From positions 1,434,080 to 1,498,079 of the forward strand of contig CACVBU010000910.1 of the NCBI GenBank assembly GCA_902728285.1: DNA of 64,000 nt. Direction: 5' to 3'. The DNA is from Clytia hemisphaerica. Lineage: Eukaryota > Cnidaria > Hydrozoa > Leptothecata > Clytiidae. Below are positions 11,344-20,903 of this stretch, one piece after another. The notes below the pieces were generated by a model. The model was not told the origin of the DNA. It searched no databases and was given only the letters and a program-made list of their open reading frames with translations. Each line of letters begins with the position of its first letter. The first letter of the stretch is position 1. The translations under genes were made by a program, and so were the position numbers.

Positions 11344-11820
11344 TTTTATATATTTTGCACATGATTTACCCCTCAAAAACCATTCCACCGTCAATTTTAT
11401 CTATCCAAAATTTTGAGAGATGATTGGAAACATGATATTCTGAATTTGTACTAAAGTTCCTTTAACTATTGTACGTAAAAATCTGAAAAAAGGGTGTTTT
11501 TAAAAACACCCGGTATAGGCCATTCCAGGGTCAAAGGGAATCATGGGTAATCAGATATGATGATAGTAATTGTATTCTTTTAGTATTTGAACTGATTTTG
11601 ACCCGTCGCTACATCTCTAAGCTAACATTTGTACTCAAACAATAATGAAAAGGCAAAATGGGGTTCACATTACTTTATTAAAGTGGTCTTGGTTATAAAT
11701 CATTTCATAATCGCCCCTTCTTTAAACGCCCCGTCGAATGAACGCTTCTTCTAAAAAAAACTAATATTCTTAGATGTACTAATACACCCATGTCTCGATT
11801 CTCGAGTAGGTGTTGAGTAC
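11344..11820. other. Non-coding stretch downstream of the GFP-like gene
   Basis: No gene or clear repeat recognised. The words near 11715-11760 (cgccccttctttaaacgccc) look transposon-derived but no boundaries could be set. Confidence 0.4.
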
Positions 11821-12064
11821 ATAGATTTATAAAGCCGGAAGGGCTAGATGTTGTGCTTATGCTGAAAAGTGCGCCGAGAATAGGTAGAAAATCCTTCCTA
11901 GAACACGTGACATTACAAAAGAATTTTAGCGCTTGACTAATCAGAAGCTTCGCTGGTTTTTGAAAACAATAGCAGCAATATTTTTTGCGAAGTTCACTTT
12001 TTTTTGCCAGGAAGAGCTTAGATTACTCCATCTCACTCCTTCGGGCTTTACAGTAATCTGTGGT
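11821..12064. mobile_element. Diverged MITE of the AAGCCCGAAGGGCTAGAT family
   Basis: The left end reads ATAAAGCCGGAAGGGCTAGAT and the right end CCTTCGGGCTTTACAG, which are inverse copies. The better-preserved relative is at 21260-21557, which shares the interior gtgaaaagtg, cacgtga and TTTTTTTGC words. Confidence 0.55.
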
Positions 12065-12168
12065 TGAGCACCCAGGGATTTTATAGAAGATAATTTTTAT
12101 TTGTGATGAAACTATAAATAAAAAAGATAAACAGTCTTCAAAACATTCGTAGTTAGAATTGTACTGTA

Positions 12169-12509
12169 CAGGGTTGCCACGCCTGCCAAAAATGTCTGGA
12201 ATTTAGCAAAAGTCTGGAAATAGCATACCTGTCTGGAAAAAGTCTGGAAATAGAGAAACATAATACTGTTTTCACTGTTTTCACTGTTAACTTTATTATC
12301 ATTGTTAAAGACAACCTTAAAATTTTGGTTTTGGCACGTTTTTTTACTTGTATATACTTTGTCACTTATAAAAAAGTCTGGAAAATATTGGTGTTTTTTA
12401 CCTAAAGTCTGGAAAAATTTGGCGATTTCAAGCAAAAATATCTGGAAAAAATTGAGCCTTTTGGGCAAAAGTCTGGAATTTTGAAAGTTTCCTACCCGTG
12501 GCAACCCTG
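12169..12509. mobile_element. Complete 341-bp CAGGGTTGCCACG MITE
   Basis: Perfect 13-bp terminal inverted repeats (CAGGGTTGCCACG / CGTGGCAACCCTG) with further subterminal similarity. The interior is made of repeated GTCTGGAA words. The right end coincides with the right border of the 5.9-kb block. The flanks of this copy alone do not match each other, whereas the flanks of the whole block do (TATTG). Confidence 0.8.
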
Positions 12510-14442
12510 TATTGTAAATATTTCAAATTATATAATATTAATTCAAGTCCAACTTCACCTTTAAGGATAAAAAGCGTTCGTTATCTATACCATTATCTTG
12601 GTAGCAAGATTTAAAAAATTGTTTGAAAAGTATATAGAGCAAACGTATTATGAAGCGATTTTCAACACTGAAGTGATTAACATTGATCTAATTATTTTAA
12701 ATATTCTGTAAATCTATAAAACTAATTGCAAGAATCAAGTTATACTTTCGAGTAATAAAAGCAAGCTTTAATGACCTGAAGGATCGGAAAAATAAGCTAT
12801 TTCAAATGAAAAGAAAAATGTAGAAATGTCAAGCAATGGAATCAAAGTATTGTTGCAATATTTAAGAAATGATTTGGAAGGCATATAGAAAAAACGTATT
12901 GTGAAGCAATTTTCAACAGTGATTAACATTGCTCTGATTGCATTAAATATTTTGTAAAACTATAATATTAATAGCTACAATCTAATTCTACTTTCCATTA
13001 ATAAAAGTGACAATTATAAATCAGGAGGATTGGTATAACAAAGCTTTTTCAGACGAAGATTTAAAAAAGCTGAAAAGAAATAAAGTGAAAGGTGTAAATT
13101 GCTTTTGTAAGTTCAAGCAATTTCAACAATGAAGTGATTAATTTTCCTGTAATTGTTGTAAATATTTCAAAATAAAAAAATATTAATTCAAGTCCAACTT
13201 CACCTTTAAGGACAAAAAGCGTTCGTTATCTATACCATTATCTTGGTAGCAAGATTTAAAATTTGTTTGAAAAGTATATAAAGCAAACGTATTGTAAAGC
13301 AATTTCAACAATGAAGTGATTAACATTGGTCTAATTATTTTAAATATTCTGTAAAACTTTAATAATAATAGCTAGAATCTAATTCTACTTTCCTTTAATA
13401 AAAGTGACAATTATACATCTGGAAAATTGGTAGAACAAAGCTTTTTCAGGCGAAGATTTGAAAAAGATTTAAAGAATAAAAGTTAAAGGGGTAAAAAGCT
13501 TTCGTAAGTTCAAGCATTTTTCAACACTGAAGTGATTAACATCGCTGTAATTATTGTAAATATTTCAAATTATATAATATTAATTCAAGTCCAACTTCAC
13601 CTTTAAGGATAAAAAGCGTTCGTTATCTATACCATTATCTTGGTAGCAAGATTTAAAAAATTGTTTGAAAAGTATATAAAGCAAACGTATTGTGAAGCGA
13701 TTTCCAACACTGAAGTGATTAACATTGGTCTAATTATTTTAAATATTCTGTAAAACTATAAAACTAATTGTCAGAATCTAGTTATACTTTCGAGTAATAA
13801 AAGTGACAATTATAAATCTGGAGAATCGGTAGAACCAAACTTTTTCAGACAAATATTTAAAAAAGATAGAATAAATAAAGTGAAAGTTGTAAATAGCTTT
13901 CGTAAGTTCAAGCAATTTTCAACGCTGAAGAGATTAAAATTCCTGTAATTGTTGTAAATATTTTAAAATAAAAAATATTAATTCAAGTCCAACTTCACCT
14001 TTTTTGAGGATAAAAAGCATTTATTATCTTTACCATTATCTTGATGGCAAGAATCTAAAAATTGTTTGAAAAGTATATCGAGCAAACGTGTTGTGAAACA
14101 ATTTTCAACACTGAAGTGATTAACATCGCTCTAATTCTTTTGATATTAATTGCTAGAATATAGTTTTACTTTCAAGTAATAAAAGCAACTTTTATTGACC
14201 AGAAGGACCTGAAAAATAAGCTATTTCAGATGAAAAGAAAAATGCAGAAATTTTATGCAATGGAATCAAAGTATTGTAGCAATATTAAACAAACGGTTTG
14301 GAAGGCACATAGATCAAACATATATTGTGAAGCAATTTTCAACAGTGAAGTGATTAACATTACTGTAATTGTTTTAAATATTCTTTTAAACTATATTATT
14401 AATAGCTAGAATCTAATTTTAATTTCAATTAATAAAAGTGAC
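12510..14442. repeat. Satellite array, segment 2
   Basis: Same monomer family as 3860-6618, with conserved boxes near 12663, 13523, 13710 and 14110. It begins in the middle of the monomer broken at 6618 and is itself broken at 14442 by the DIRS-like element, after ...taataaaagtgac. Confidence 0.9.
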
Positions 14443-14587
14443 GCGTATTTTCGCGCAGTCGAAGATAGAGCGAAAATTAGTTTCTCCGCGATCTCGCACT
14501 CAAATAGTAGGGCGTCAGGGCGTGATCGTGAATGGGCGGACGGGCGTCCGAGAGACATGGGTTCGAGTACCCATGCTCAGATGAGAC

Positions 14588-16099
14588 ATGTATGGGTTTA
14601 AAAATGGTAGCCCTTTTTCAAAACAACATCTCGGGTCGAGGGCTCTGGACAGCTCACAGTTGACAATCAGCAGAGACGTACTTCACAAACAAAACACCAT
14701 GCCAGAAGGAGACGCCCCTCAAGAGGGAAATCAACAAATTACGAAAAATGATCTTCAAAACATGCTTGCAAACCTACTCGAAAAAGCAAACGAGAATACC
14801 AAAAGAATGCTGGACGATAGAATCCCAGAAGAAAAATCAGAGAAGCGCAGAAAGCTTGAGAAAGTAAAACTGACCTCAAAAGCAAATCAGCAACAGTTCG
14901 ACTATCAAGGACAAGTTGTGGACATATTTGAGAAAGCCGAAAACTCCCTCCGAAAGCAAAAATATGACGAAGTGTCAGACCTATTGACCAAAGCAACAAC
15001 AAAAACATCAAAAACAGTGGTTGGAAAAATCCTTGAAGCGGCAGAGTTTTGGAAGAATGATTTACAAGCTTCACCTTTCGTTCTTAGCATCATTGAAAAT
15101 GGATACAGAATACCATTTAAAAACAAGCCCACAAGTTTTTTCTACAAAAACAACTTATCAAGTTTCAAAAACTATTCATTTACAACCAAAGCTATTATTG
15201 ATTTGATTGATAATGACTGCATTTCAGAAATCCGTGAACCAGCTTATTGTTGCAATCCTTTAACAGTTGCAGAAAAGAATGGGAAATTAAGACTTGTACT
15301 TGATTGCAGAGGAATCAATGAACTTTTGATAGAAAGAAAATTCAAATATGAAGGCATTAGCACAGTATCTCAAATAATGGAGCCTGAGTTTTATTTTGCC
15401 ACTTTCGACCTAAAATCAGGGTATCATCACATTTCTATCGCACCAGAAGATCAAAAATTTCTCGGTTTTTCTTGGGTTTTCCCTAATGGGGTCCAGAGAT
15501 ACTTCAAATTCAAAGTTTTACCATTTGGCTTAGCTTCAGCATGTTATGTTTTTACCAAACTAATGAGACCATTGATCAAAAGATGGAGAGGTTTAGGAAT
15601 CCGTTCTGTTGTTTACTTAGACGATGGTATATTGGGAGATAAAAACAAAGATTGCTTAGAAAAGAGCATATCAATTGTCAAAAATGATCTAGATCAGGCA
15701 GGGCTCACTATAAACGAAGAGAAATCACACTTAAACCCCTCAAAATCTTGTGCATGGCTTGGGTTTATTATCAGTTCTGAAACTTTCAAATTTTTTGTAC
15801 CTGAGAAGAAAATATCTGCTCTGAAAAAACTGCTATCCAGTTTTATCTTACGTCAAAGAGGCTCTGCTAGGGAAATATCAAGAGTTGCAGGCATGATTAT
15901 TAGCATGAAACCCGCCATTGGTTCGATATCCCAGATTTTGACGAGGCACTTGTTCTTTTTCATAAACGAAAAACCAACTTGGGATCGCCAGCATAACTTG
16001 AATAATGAAGTATGCGAAGAGCTTTTTTATTTTGGTTCAATAACCTTGATTTTTACAATGGGCACAAAATCAGAACAAACAATAGTATTACTAAGGTAG
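14588..16099 (+). CDS. Retroelement protein with reverse transcriptase domain (DIRS-type)
   Basis: 503 codons from ATG at 14588; a second ATG at 14700 (MPEGDAPQEG) is an equally plausible start. The first ~150 residues are charged and helical (possible Gag-like or linker region). The RT follows: template/primer part around NGKLRLVLDCRGINELL, motif A FATFDLKSGYHH, motif B-like VLPFGLASACYVFTKLMRPL, and catalytic motif C VVYLDDGI near residues 341-348. The arrangement, with LGFIIS after the catalytic motif, matches DIRS-type RTs. The frame closes at 16099, but homology passes into the -1 frame near 16023-16028, a run of six T. It copies element RNA into DNA, with RNase H supplied by the next frame. 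Confidence 0.9.
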   Translation: MYGFKNGSPFSKQHLGSRALDSSQLTISRDVLHKQNTMPEGDAPQEGNQQITKNDLQNMLANLLEKANENTKRMLDDRIPEEKSEKRRKLEKVKLTSKANQQQFDYQGQVVDIFEKAENSLRKQKYDEVSDLLTKATTKTSKTVVGKILEAAEFWKNDLQASPFVLSIIENGYRIPFKNKPTSFFYKNNLSSFKNYSFTTKAIIDLIDNDCISEIREPAYCCNPLTVAEKNGKLRLVLDCRGINELLIERKFKYEGISTVSQIMEPEFYFATFDLKSGYHHISIAPEDQKFLGFSWVFPNGVQRYFKFKVLPFGLASACYVFTKLMRPLIKRWRGLGIRSVVYLDDGILGDKNKDCLEKSISIVKNDLDQAGLTINEEKSHLNPSKSCAWLGFIISSETFKFFVPEKKISALKKLLSSFILRQRGSAREISRVAGMIISMKPAIGSISQILTRHLFFFINEKPTWDRQHNLNNEVCEELFYFGSITLIFTMGTKSEQTIVLLR

Positions 16100-16920
16100 T
16101 TTTTTCAGATGCCAGCGAAAAGGGTTATGGCAGTTTCATTATCGAAAAACTCGGCAATATCGTGGCAAGGGACAATTTCAATTATTCTGAAAAAGGAACA
16201 AGTTCAACTTACAGAGAGCTGTTGGCAGTCAAATACTCATTAGAAAGCTTTTACTCACTTTTAACCAACCAAAAAATCCTGTGGCATTCAGACAATACAA
16301 ACGTAGCAAGAATAATTCAAATAGGCAGCAGAAAGCCTCATCTTCAAAACATTGCTTTAGACATTTTTAAACTTTGCTTAAAATTTGACATAGAAATTAC
16401 AACACAGTGGATACCTAGGGAGTACAATCAAATTGCAGACCAAATTTCCAAATACATAGACTATGATGATTGGAGCATCGATTATGAATCATTTAGTTAC
16501 ATCCAAGAAAAATTTGGAAAATTCACATTTGATCGATTTGCCTCATATACAAACAGAAAGGTTGACTCATTTAATTCAAAATTCTATTGTCCAGGCACCC
16601 TAGGAGTAGATAGTTTTACATGTGATTGGAGTAACCATTTCAATTGGCTTTGTCCACCAATATCTTTAATAGGTGACACATTACAACATTTGAAAAGTTG
16701 CAAAGGCAAAGGTGTATTGTTTGTTCCGCTCTGGAGATCAGCATATTATTGGCCCTTGATAACTAAAAAGGAGGGGACTTTCGAGAGTTTTGTGTCAGGA
16801 TATCTAATTTTGCAACCATATTTTCTATCAAATTGTAGTTCATTATTTAAAGGATTCACAAATTTCAATTCGATTGCTTTGTATCTAGATTTTTCATCTC
16901 TAGAGAAGACATCCAAATAA
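16012..16920 (+). CDS. RNase H plus methyltransferase-like region of DIRS-like element 1
   Basis: This frame overlaps the RT frame by 88 bp and continues the same polyprotein in the -1 frame; the ATG at 16012 is probably not a real start. RNase H catalytic acidic residues are all visible: Asp33 (VVFSDAS), Glu69 (YRELLA), Asp94 (HSDNTN), Asp143 (QIADQIS). From about residue 170 the motifs FDRFAS, N, K, FNSKF, DSF, DW and NWLCPPISLI follow, then VPLW. They resemble the Dam-like adenine-methyltransferase region of DIRS elements, but the usual catalytic (D/N)PP(Y/W/F) reads CPPI, so activity is doubtful. Either a programmed -1 shift or a single-base indel joins the two frames. Confidence 0.85.
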   Translation: MRRAFLFWFNNLDFYNGHKIRTNNSITKVVFSDASEKGYGSFIIEKLGNIVARDNFNYSEKGTSSTYRELLAVKYSLESFYSLLTNQKILWHSDNTNVARIIQIGSRKPHLQNIALDIFKLCLKFDIEITTQWIPREYNQIADQISKYIDYDDWSIDYESFSYIQEKFGKFTFDRFASYTNRKVDSFNSKFYCPGTLGVDSFTCDWSNHFNWLCPPISLIGDTLQHLKSCKGKGVLFVPLWRSAYYWPLITKKEGTFESFVSGYLILQPYFLSNCSSLFKGFTNFNSIALYLDFSSLEKTSK

Positions 16921-17024
16921 TTTCATTTTCAAATGATGCTAGAACGACTTTTTCCTACTGCCATATGTGACCAATTTTATGTTAATGATGGGATTGAGAC
17001 TAAAAATTTGCCATTTATCTTTCC

Positions 17025-17238
17025 CTGTACCAGCAGTGGCTGGGTAGTACAGAATGGATTTGGATTTTATCTGTACCAGTAGTGGCTGGGTAGTACAGAT
17101 GGTAGTAACTGTTTTCTCATGTACCAGGAGTGACTGGGTAGTACATGGTTTAAATCTACTGTTCCTGTACCAGCTGTGGCTGGGTAGTACAGGGCTAAAT
17201 TTTGTTTTTCCTGTACCAGTAGTGGCTGGGTAGTACAG
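17025..17238. repeat. Five regularly spaced 28-bp palindromic repeats upstream of the recombinase
   Basis: Copies at 17025-17052, 17071-17098, 17119-17146, 17165-17192 and 17211-17238, a 46-48-bp period with spacers of 18, 20, 18 and 18 bp that differ in sequence. Each reads CTGTACCAG, a 4-6-base variable part, then CTGGGTAGTACAG, so the outer arms CTGTAC/GTACAG are complementary. In copy 3 both arms change together to ATGTAC/GTACAT, preserving the pairing. The array lies between the RNase H/methyltransferase-like frame and the recombinase. It looks like a set of binding sites for a dimeric protein, or RNA hairpins. It is not a CRISPR locus: there are no cas genes and the host is eukaryotic. 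Confidence 0.9.
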
Positions 17239-17287
17239 GTGCATTGATTAGTATGCTAGAGAAAAGTCAAGTGAGATTTTATTTTGA

Positions 17288-18316
17288 TTGCTTGTAGGCA
17301 CAGAAGAACAAAGTCTGGAGGAGAGATTGGAAACTATCCAAAATAAAGAGCTCCGTGAGAAAGGAAATAACTTGTATGAATTAATCGATGCCAACTGGGC
17401 AAGGAGCACAGCTAGAAAGTATTCTTATGGATGGAACGCGTGGGTAAAATGGAGTGACCAATATGATGAAGTTTTAGCCATACCTGCAGATCCTTTTCAC
17501 ATTTGTTTGTATTTGAACGATCTATCAAAAGAGAAAAAACAGCCAGGCACAATAACTAACGCCTTAACAGGAATACGGTGGGGTCACTTGAGAAAAGGGT
17601 ACCAGTCTCCTACAGATGATTGTCTTGTACAGTTAACTTTTAAAGGTGCATTACGTATAGCTTCAGAGCATAAAGTGTCAAATCAAAAAGAGCCATTACC
17701 ACCTGAATTAGTAAAAAAGGTCTGTGAAGAGTATGGGCACAGTGACAACCTTATGCATAAACGTTTTTTGTTAACAGTTTTAATCGGCTATTTCGGTTTT
17801 CTTCGCATAGACGAAATCTTATGGTTACAAGTTAAACATTTTGTTTTCAGCACAGATCACATTGACATTATGTTAGAAAAATCAAAAACTGATCAAAACA
17901 GACATGGTAATAAAGTTACTATTTCAGACATAGACAGCAATTGTTCGGTCAAAGAAGTTCTTGATGATTACCTCACAAAGGCTAAACTGAAAGACGATTC
18001 AGAAGCATACATCTTATGTAAAATGGTCAAGACGAAGGAAGGACATAAGGCAATAGGACATCATAAAATCAGTTATACCACGGCAAGGAAAGAGTTCCTT
18101 AGTTTGTTAAGTTCAGTCATGCCAATAACAGAAGATGTTAGGCAATTTTGTACACATTCCATGAGGTCAGGTGGAGCTACAGCAGCGATTAATAACGGAG
18201 TGTCTGAAAGAGAGATTGATTTGCACGGGCGTTGGAAATCGGAAAAATCACGAAATAAATACTTAAAGGACAGTTTGAAGAGAAGACTTAAAATTACCCG
18301 TTCTTTGGGAATTTAG
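17288..18316 (+). CDS. Tyrosine recombinase (integrase) of DIRS-like element 1
   Basis: The open frame runs from just after a stop at 17285-17287 to 18316 and contains no upstream ATG. A polypyrimidine tract and GCTTGTAG/GCACAG acceptor near 17292-17298 suggest the frame is entered by splicing. The N-terminal SAM-like core-binding domain (AxSTARKYSYGWNAWVKW) is followed by the catalytic domain. Catalytic residues are visible: Arg173 (GFLRIDE), His290 and Arg293 (THSMRSG), His313 and Trp316 (HGRW), nucleophile Tyr325 (NKYLKD). It should integrate a circular DNA intermediate of the element by site-specific recombination, explaining the lack of a target duplication. The domain is intact. Confidence 0.9.
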   Translation: MLVGTEEQSLEERLETIQNKELREKGNNLYELIDANWARSTARKYSYGWNAWVKWSDQYDEVLAIPADPFHICLYLNDLSKEKKQPGTITNALTGIRWGHLRKGYQSPTDDCLVQLTFKGALRIASEHKVSNQKEPLPPELVKKVCEEYGHSDNLMHKRFLLTVLIGYFGFLRIDEILWLQVKHFVFSTDHIDIMLEKSKTDQNRHGNKVTISDIDSNCSVKEVLDDYLTKAKLKDDSEAYILCKMVKTKEGHKAIGHHKISYTTARKEFLSLLSSVMPITEDVRQFCTHSMRSGGATAAINNGVSEREIDLHGRWKSEKSRNKYLKDSLKRRLKITRSLGI

Positions 18317-18482
18317 ACTCAATTTCATATCAACTGTACAATCCTTTGCTCTTTGTATTCTCAGTGCTTGCAAAGACCCGTCCACCAAATTATAAATAAG
18401 ACACTGTGTCTTTTCTTCTGTGGGTATGGGAGTCGGGAGTTTAGGGTGTGGGAAGTTACTATGGTTTAGAGTTAGAGGAGAA

Positions 18483-19724
18483 ATTTATACCCCTGGAGAA
18501 TCGGTAAAACAAAGCTTTTTCAGACAAAAAAAAATGTGTTAATGTTGTGCAATGTTATCAAAATATGTTTGCAAGATTTAAAAAAATAAAGTGAAAGGTG
18601 TAAAAAGTTTTCGTAAGTTCAAACGATTTTCAACACTGAAGTGATTATTATCTCTGGAATTGTTGTATATGTTTCAAATGATAAAATATTAATTTAAGTT
18701 CAACTTAACCTTTAAGGATAAAAAAGTTTAAAATCTATATCATTATCTTGGTAGCAAGATTTAAAAAATTGTTTAAAAAGTATATAGAGCAAACGTATTG
18801 TGAAGCAATTTTCAACACTGAAGTGATTAACATTGATCTAATTGTATTAAATATTTTGTAAAACTTTAATAATAATAGCTAGAATCTAATTCTACTTTTC
18901 TTTAATAAAAGTGACAATTATAGATGTGGAAAATTGGTAGAACAAAGCTTTTTCAGACAAAGATTTAAAAAAGATTTAAAGAATAAAAGTTAAAGGTGTA
19001 AAAAGCTTTCGTAAGTTCAAGCAGTTTTCAATACTGAAGTTATTAACATCGCTGTAATTATTGTAAATATTTCAAATTATATAATATCAATTCAACTCCA
19101 ACTTCACCTTTAAGGATAAAAAGCGTTCGTTATCTATACCATTATCTTGGTAGCAAGATTTAAAAAATTGTTTGAAAAGTATATAGAGCAAACGTATTAT
19201 GAAGCGATTTTCAACACTGAAGTGATTAACATTGGTCTAATTATTTTAAATATTCTGTAAAACTATAAAACTAATTGCCAGAATCTAGTTATACTTTCGA
19301 GTAATAAAAGCAAGCTTTAGTGACCTGAAGGATCGGAAAAATAAGCTATTTCAAATGAAAAGAAAAATGCAGAAATGTCATGCAATGGAATCAAAGTATT
19401 GTTGCAATATTTAAGAAATTGTTTGGAAAGCATATAGAAAAAACGTACTGTGAAGCAATTTTCAAAAATGATTAACATTGCTCTGACCGCATTAAATATT
19501 TTGTAAAACTATAATATTAATAGCCATAATCTATTTCTACTTTCCATTAATAAAAGTGACAATTATATATCTGGAGGATTGGTAGCACAAAGCTTTTTCA
19601 GACGAAGATTTAAACAAGATTGGAAGAAATAAAGTGAAAAGTGTAAATTGCTTTTGTAAGTTCAAGCAATTTCAACAATGAAGTGATTAATTTTTCTGTA
19701 ATTGTTGTAAATATTTTAAAATAA
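18483..19724. repeat. Satellite array, segment 3
   Basis: Continues the monomer broken at 14442; the first ~300 bp closely match 5490-5850. Conserved boxes lie near 18634, 18814, 19216 and, degraded, 19038 and 19463. It is broken after ttttaaaataa by the next insertion. Confidence 0.9.
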
Positions 19725-20517
19725 CAAGTAATACTTTAATGGACCTACCTATTTATAAAACGAATAATTAGAATTTAATGGAAGTAATGTATAATTTTAA
19801 ATTTCGATTTATATATCTATTGGAACGGAGAAAGCAATTAAGAAACGCATCGATGTTTAACGGTGAAAGAAAAATAATATCGACACTTTAATCAATCATT
19901 CAGAGAAAATTAAAACTGAAGTAAAAAAAACATTTAGTTTTCAGTTTTCATTATTTCATCACAGATTGAGGAGTGTCGGGGTGGAGGATGGGGGAGGGGG
20001 TAGTCAAAAACAAACTATACACACAAACTCAATCATAATATACATATTAACAAATTGCTAAGTTTTTGGCATCATCATAAAGAACATTTTTCTGTAAAGA
20101 AGCAATTAAATAAGTTGAAAAAATGTGACGGAAATGTGAAAAAAACGACGATTTCCGGCACATTTCCGGTTCTACAGACCGGAAAAAAAAATTTTTCGAC
20201 AAACGGTTTTCGACACCTTTTCGGCAGTACTAATGTGCATCTATGTGCAAAAAATCGCAAAAAACTAATGAGAAAATCTCGAGAAAATCTCAAAAAACCG
20301 CTTTTTTCGGGACATTTCCGGTTCTACCGGCCGGAAAATCTTTTTTTTCGAAAATCGGGCTCCGTCACATTCGAGGGTTTATAGTAATGCACCTTTGTGC
20401 AAAAAATCAGAAAAATTGAATGAGCCAATCTCGAGAAAAGTTGGTAACTAACGAACTAACTAACTAACGAACATGGGTTAATTTATAGGACCTCCACCCC
20501 ACCGGGGTAGGTCCAAA
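19725..20517. mobile_element. GGACCTACC-family non-autonomous element, copy 1
   Basis: It starts CAAGTAATACTTTAATGGACCTACC (split here as CAAGTAATACTTTAAT plus GGACCTACC) and ends GGTAGGTCC. Before the right end a strong hairpin can form: GGACCTCCACCCC, ACC loop, GGGGTAGGTCC. Related copies lie at 41996-43148 and about 51644-52306. The interior repeats CATTTCCGGTTCTAC and AATCTCGAGAAAA words. Ordinary ORFs inside have no recognisable domain. It interrupts a satellite monomer. Confidence 0.7.
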
Positions 20518-20601
20518 AAAATATTAATTCAAGTCCAACTTCACCTTTAAGGACAAAAAGCGTTCATTATCTATACCATTATCTTGGTAGCAAGATTTAA
20601 A
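20518..20601. repeat. Satellite sliver between two insertions
   Basis: 84 bp of monomer (ATATTAATTCAAGTCCAACT ... TCTTGGTAGCAAGATTTAAA) separating two transposons. Confidence 0.85.
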
Positions 20602-20648
20602 ATTTTACGTCATTCTAGTTTCCAGACTCTTCGAGAGTATAGCGAAGA
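20602..20648 (+). repeat. Left inverted terminal repeat of DIRS-like element 2
   Basis: Perfect inverse match to 28014-28060. Similarity to the foldback at 28061-28338 continues further in: ATAGCGAAGAGAACG here matches the inverse of CGTTCTCTTCGCTAT near 28240. Confidence 0.9.
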
Positions 20649-20903
20649 GAACGCGGAGTGGAACAGTCAGTTCATGACGTGGCGCTCATGCAGTCAACAT
20701 GACGGAGGAAAGAAAAGACAAGATAATTTTGTAATATTTATTTTTAAACTTGAGAGGTTTTTAAGATTGTTTAAAGAAACATCAAAGACAAAGTTGTCAA
20801 ACAAAAGATAAGTACCTTCTTTCTACCCTTTATTTATTTATATATTTTTCTGTCATAAATAATACACTGCAAGCTGCTTGATTTTTCCAGGAAAAAATTT
20901 AAA

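Larger units (their letters stand above)
6619..12509. mobile_element. 5.9-kb inserted block carrying the GFP-like gene
   Basis: The satellite monomer stops at 6618 (...aattattg) and resumes in exact phase at 12510 (tattgtaaatatttc...), as comparison with the intact monomer near 13540-13640 shows. The block begins CAGGGTTGCCACG and ends with the inverse, CGTGGCAACCCTG, and TATTG is present on both sides (6614-6618 and 12510-12514). The ends belong to one MITE family: a partial copy on the left (6619-6751) and a complete copy on the right (12169-12509), in direct orientation. It may have moved as a composite unit, or the cargo may have arrived by recombination between MITE copies. No transposase is seen inside. 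Confidence 0.5.
14443..18482 (+). mobile_element. DIRS-like tyrosine-recombinase retrotransposon 1
   Basis: The element sits inside one satellite monomer: the left flank ends TAATAAAAGTGAC and the right flank resumes ATTTATACCCCTGGAG, as in intact monomers at 3895 and 5490. No target duplication is evident, as expected for recombinase-mediated insertion. Order: GC-richer leader (14443-14587), coiled N-terminal region plus reverse transcriptase, RNase H plus methyltransferase-like region, palindromic repeat array, tyrosine recombinase, 3' tail. I found neither inverted terminal repeats nor split direct repeats by eye, so the exact family is open. Apart from one frame change and a missing recombinase ATG it is well preserved. 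Confidence 0.85.

Noticed and set aside
16021-16030. Canonical -1 frameshift heptamer
   Set aside because: TTTTTTA is present, but codon boundaries in the RT frame are not in the X XXY YYZ register.
17025-17238. CRISPR array
   Set aside because: Repeat and spacer sizes are superficially similar, but spacers are only 18-20 bp, there are no cas genes, and the setting is a eukaryotic DIRS-like element.
16939-17244. 101-codon minus-strand ORF
   Set aside because: It is produced by reading the palindromic repeat array on the other strand; the peptide is periodic and matches nothing.
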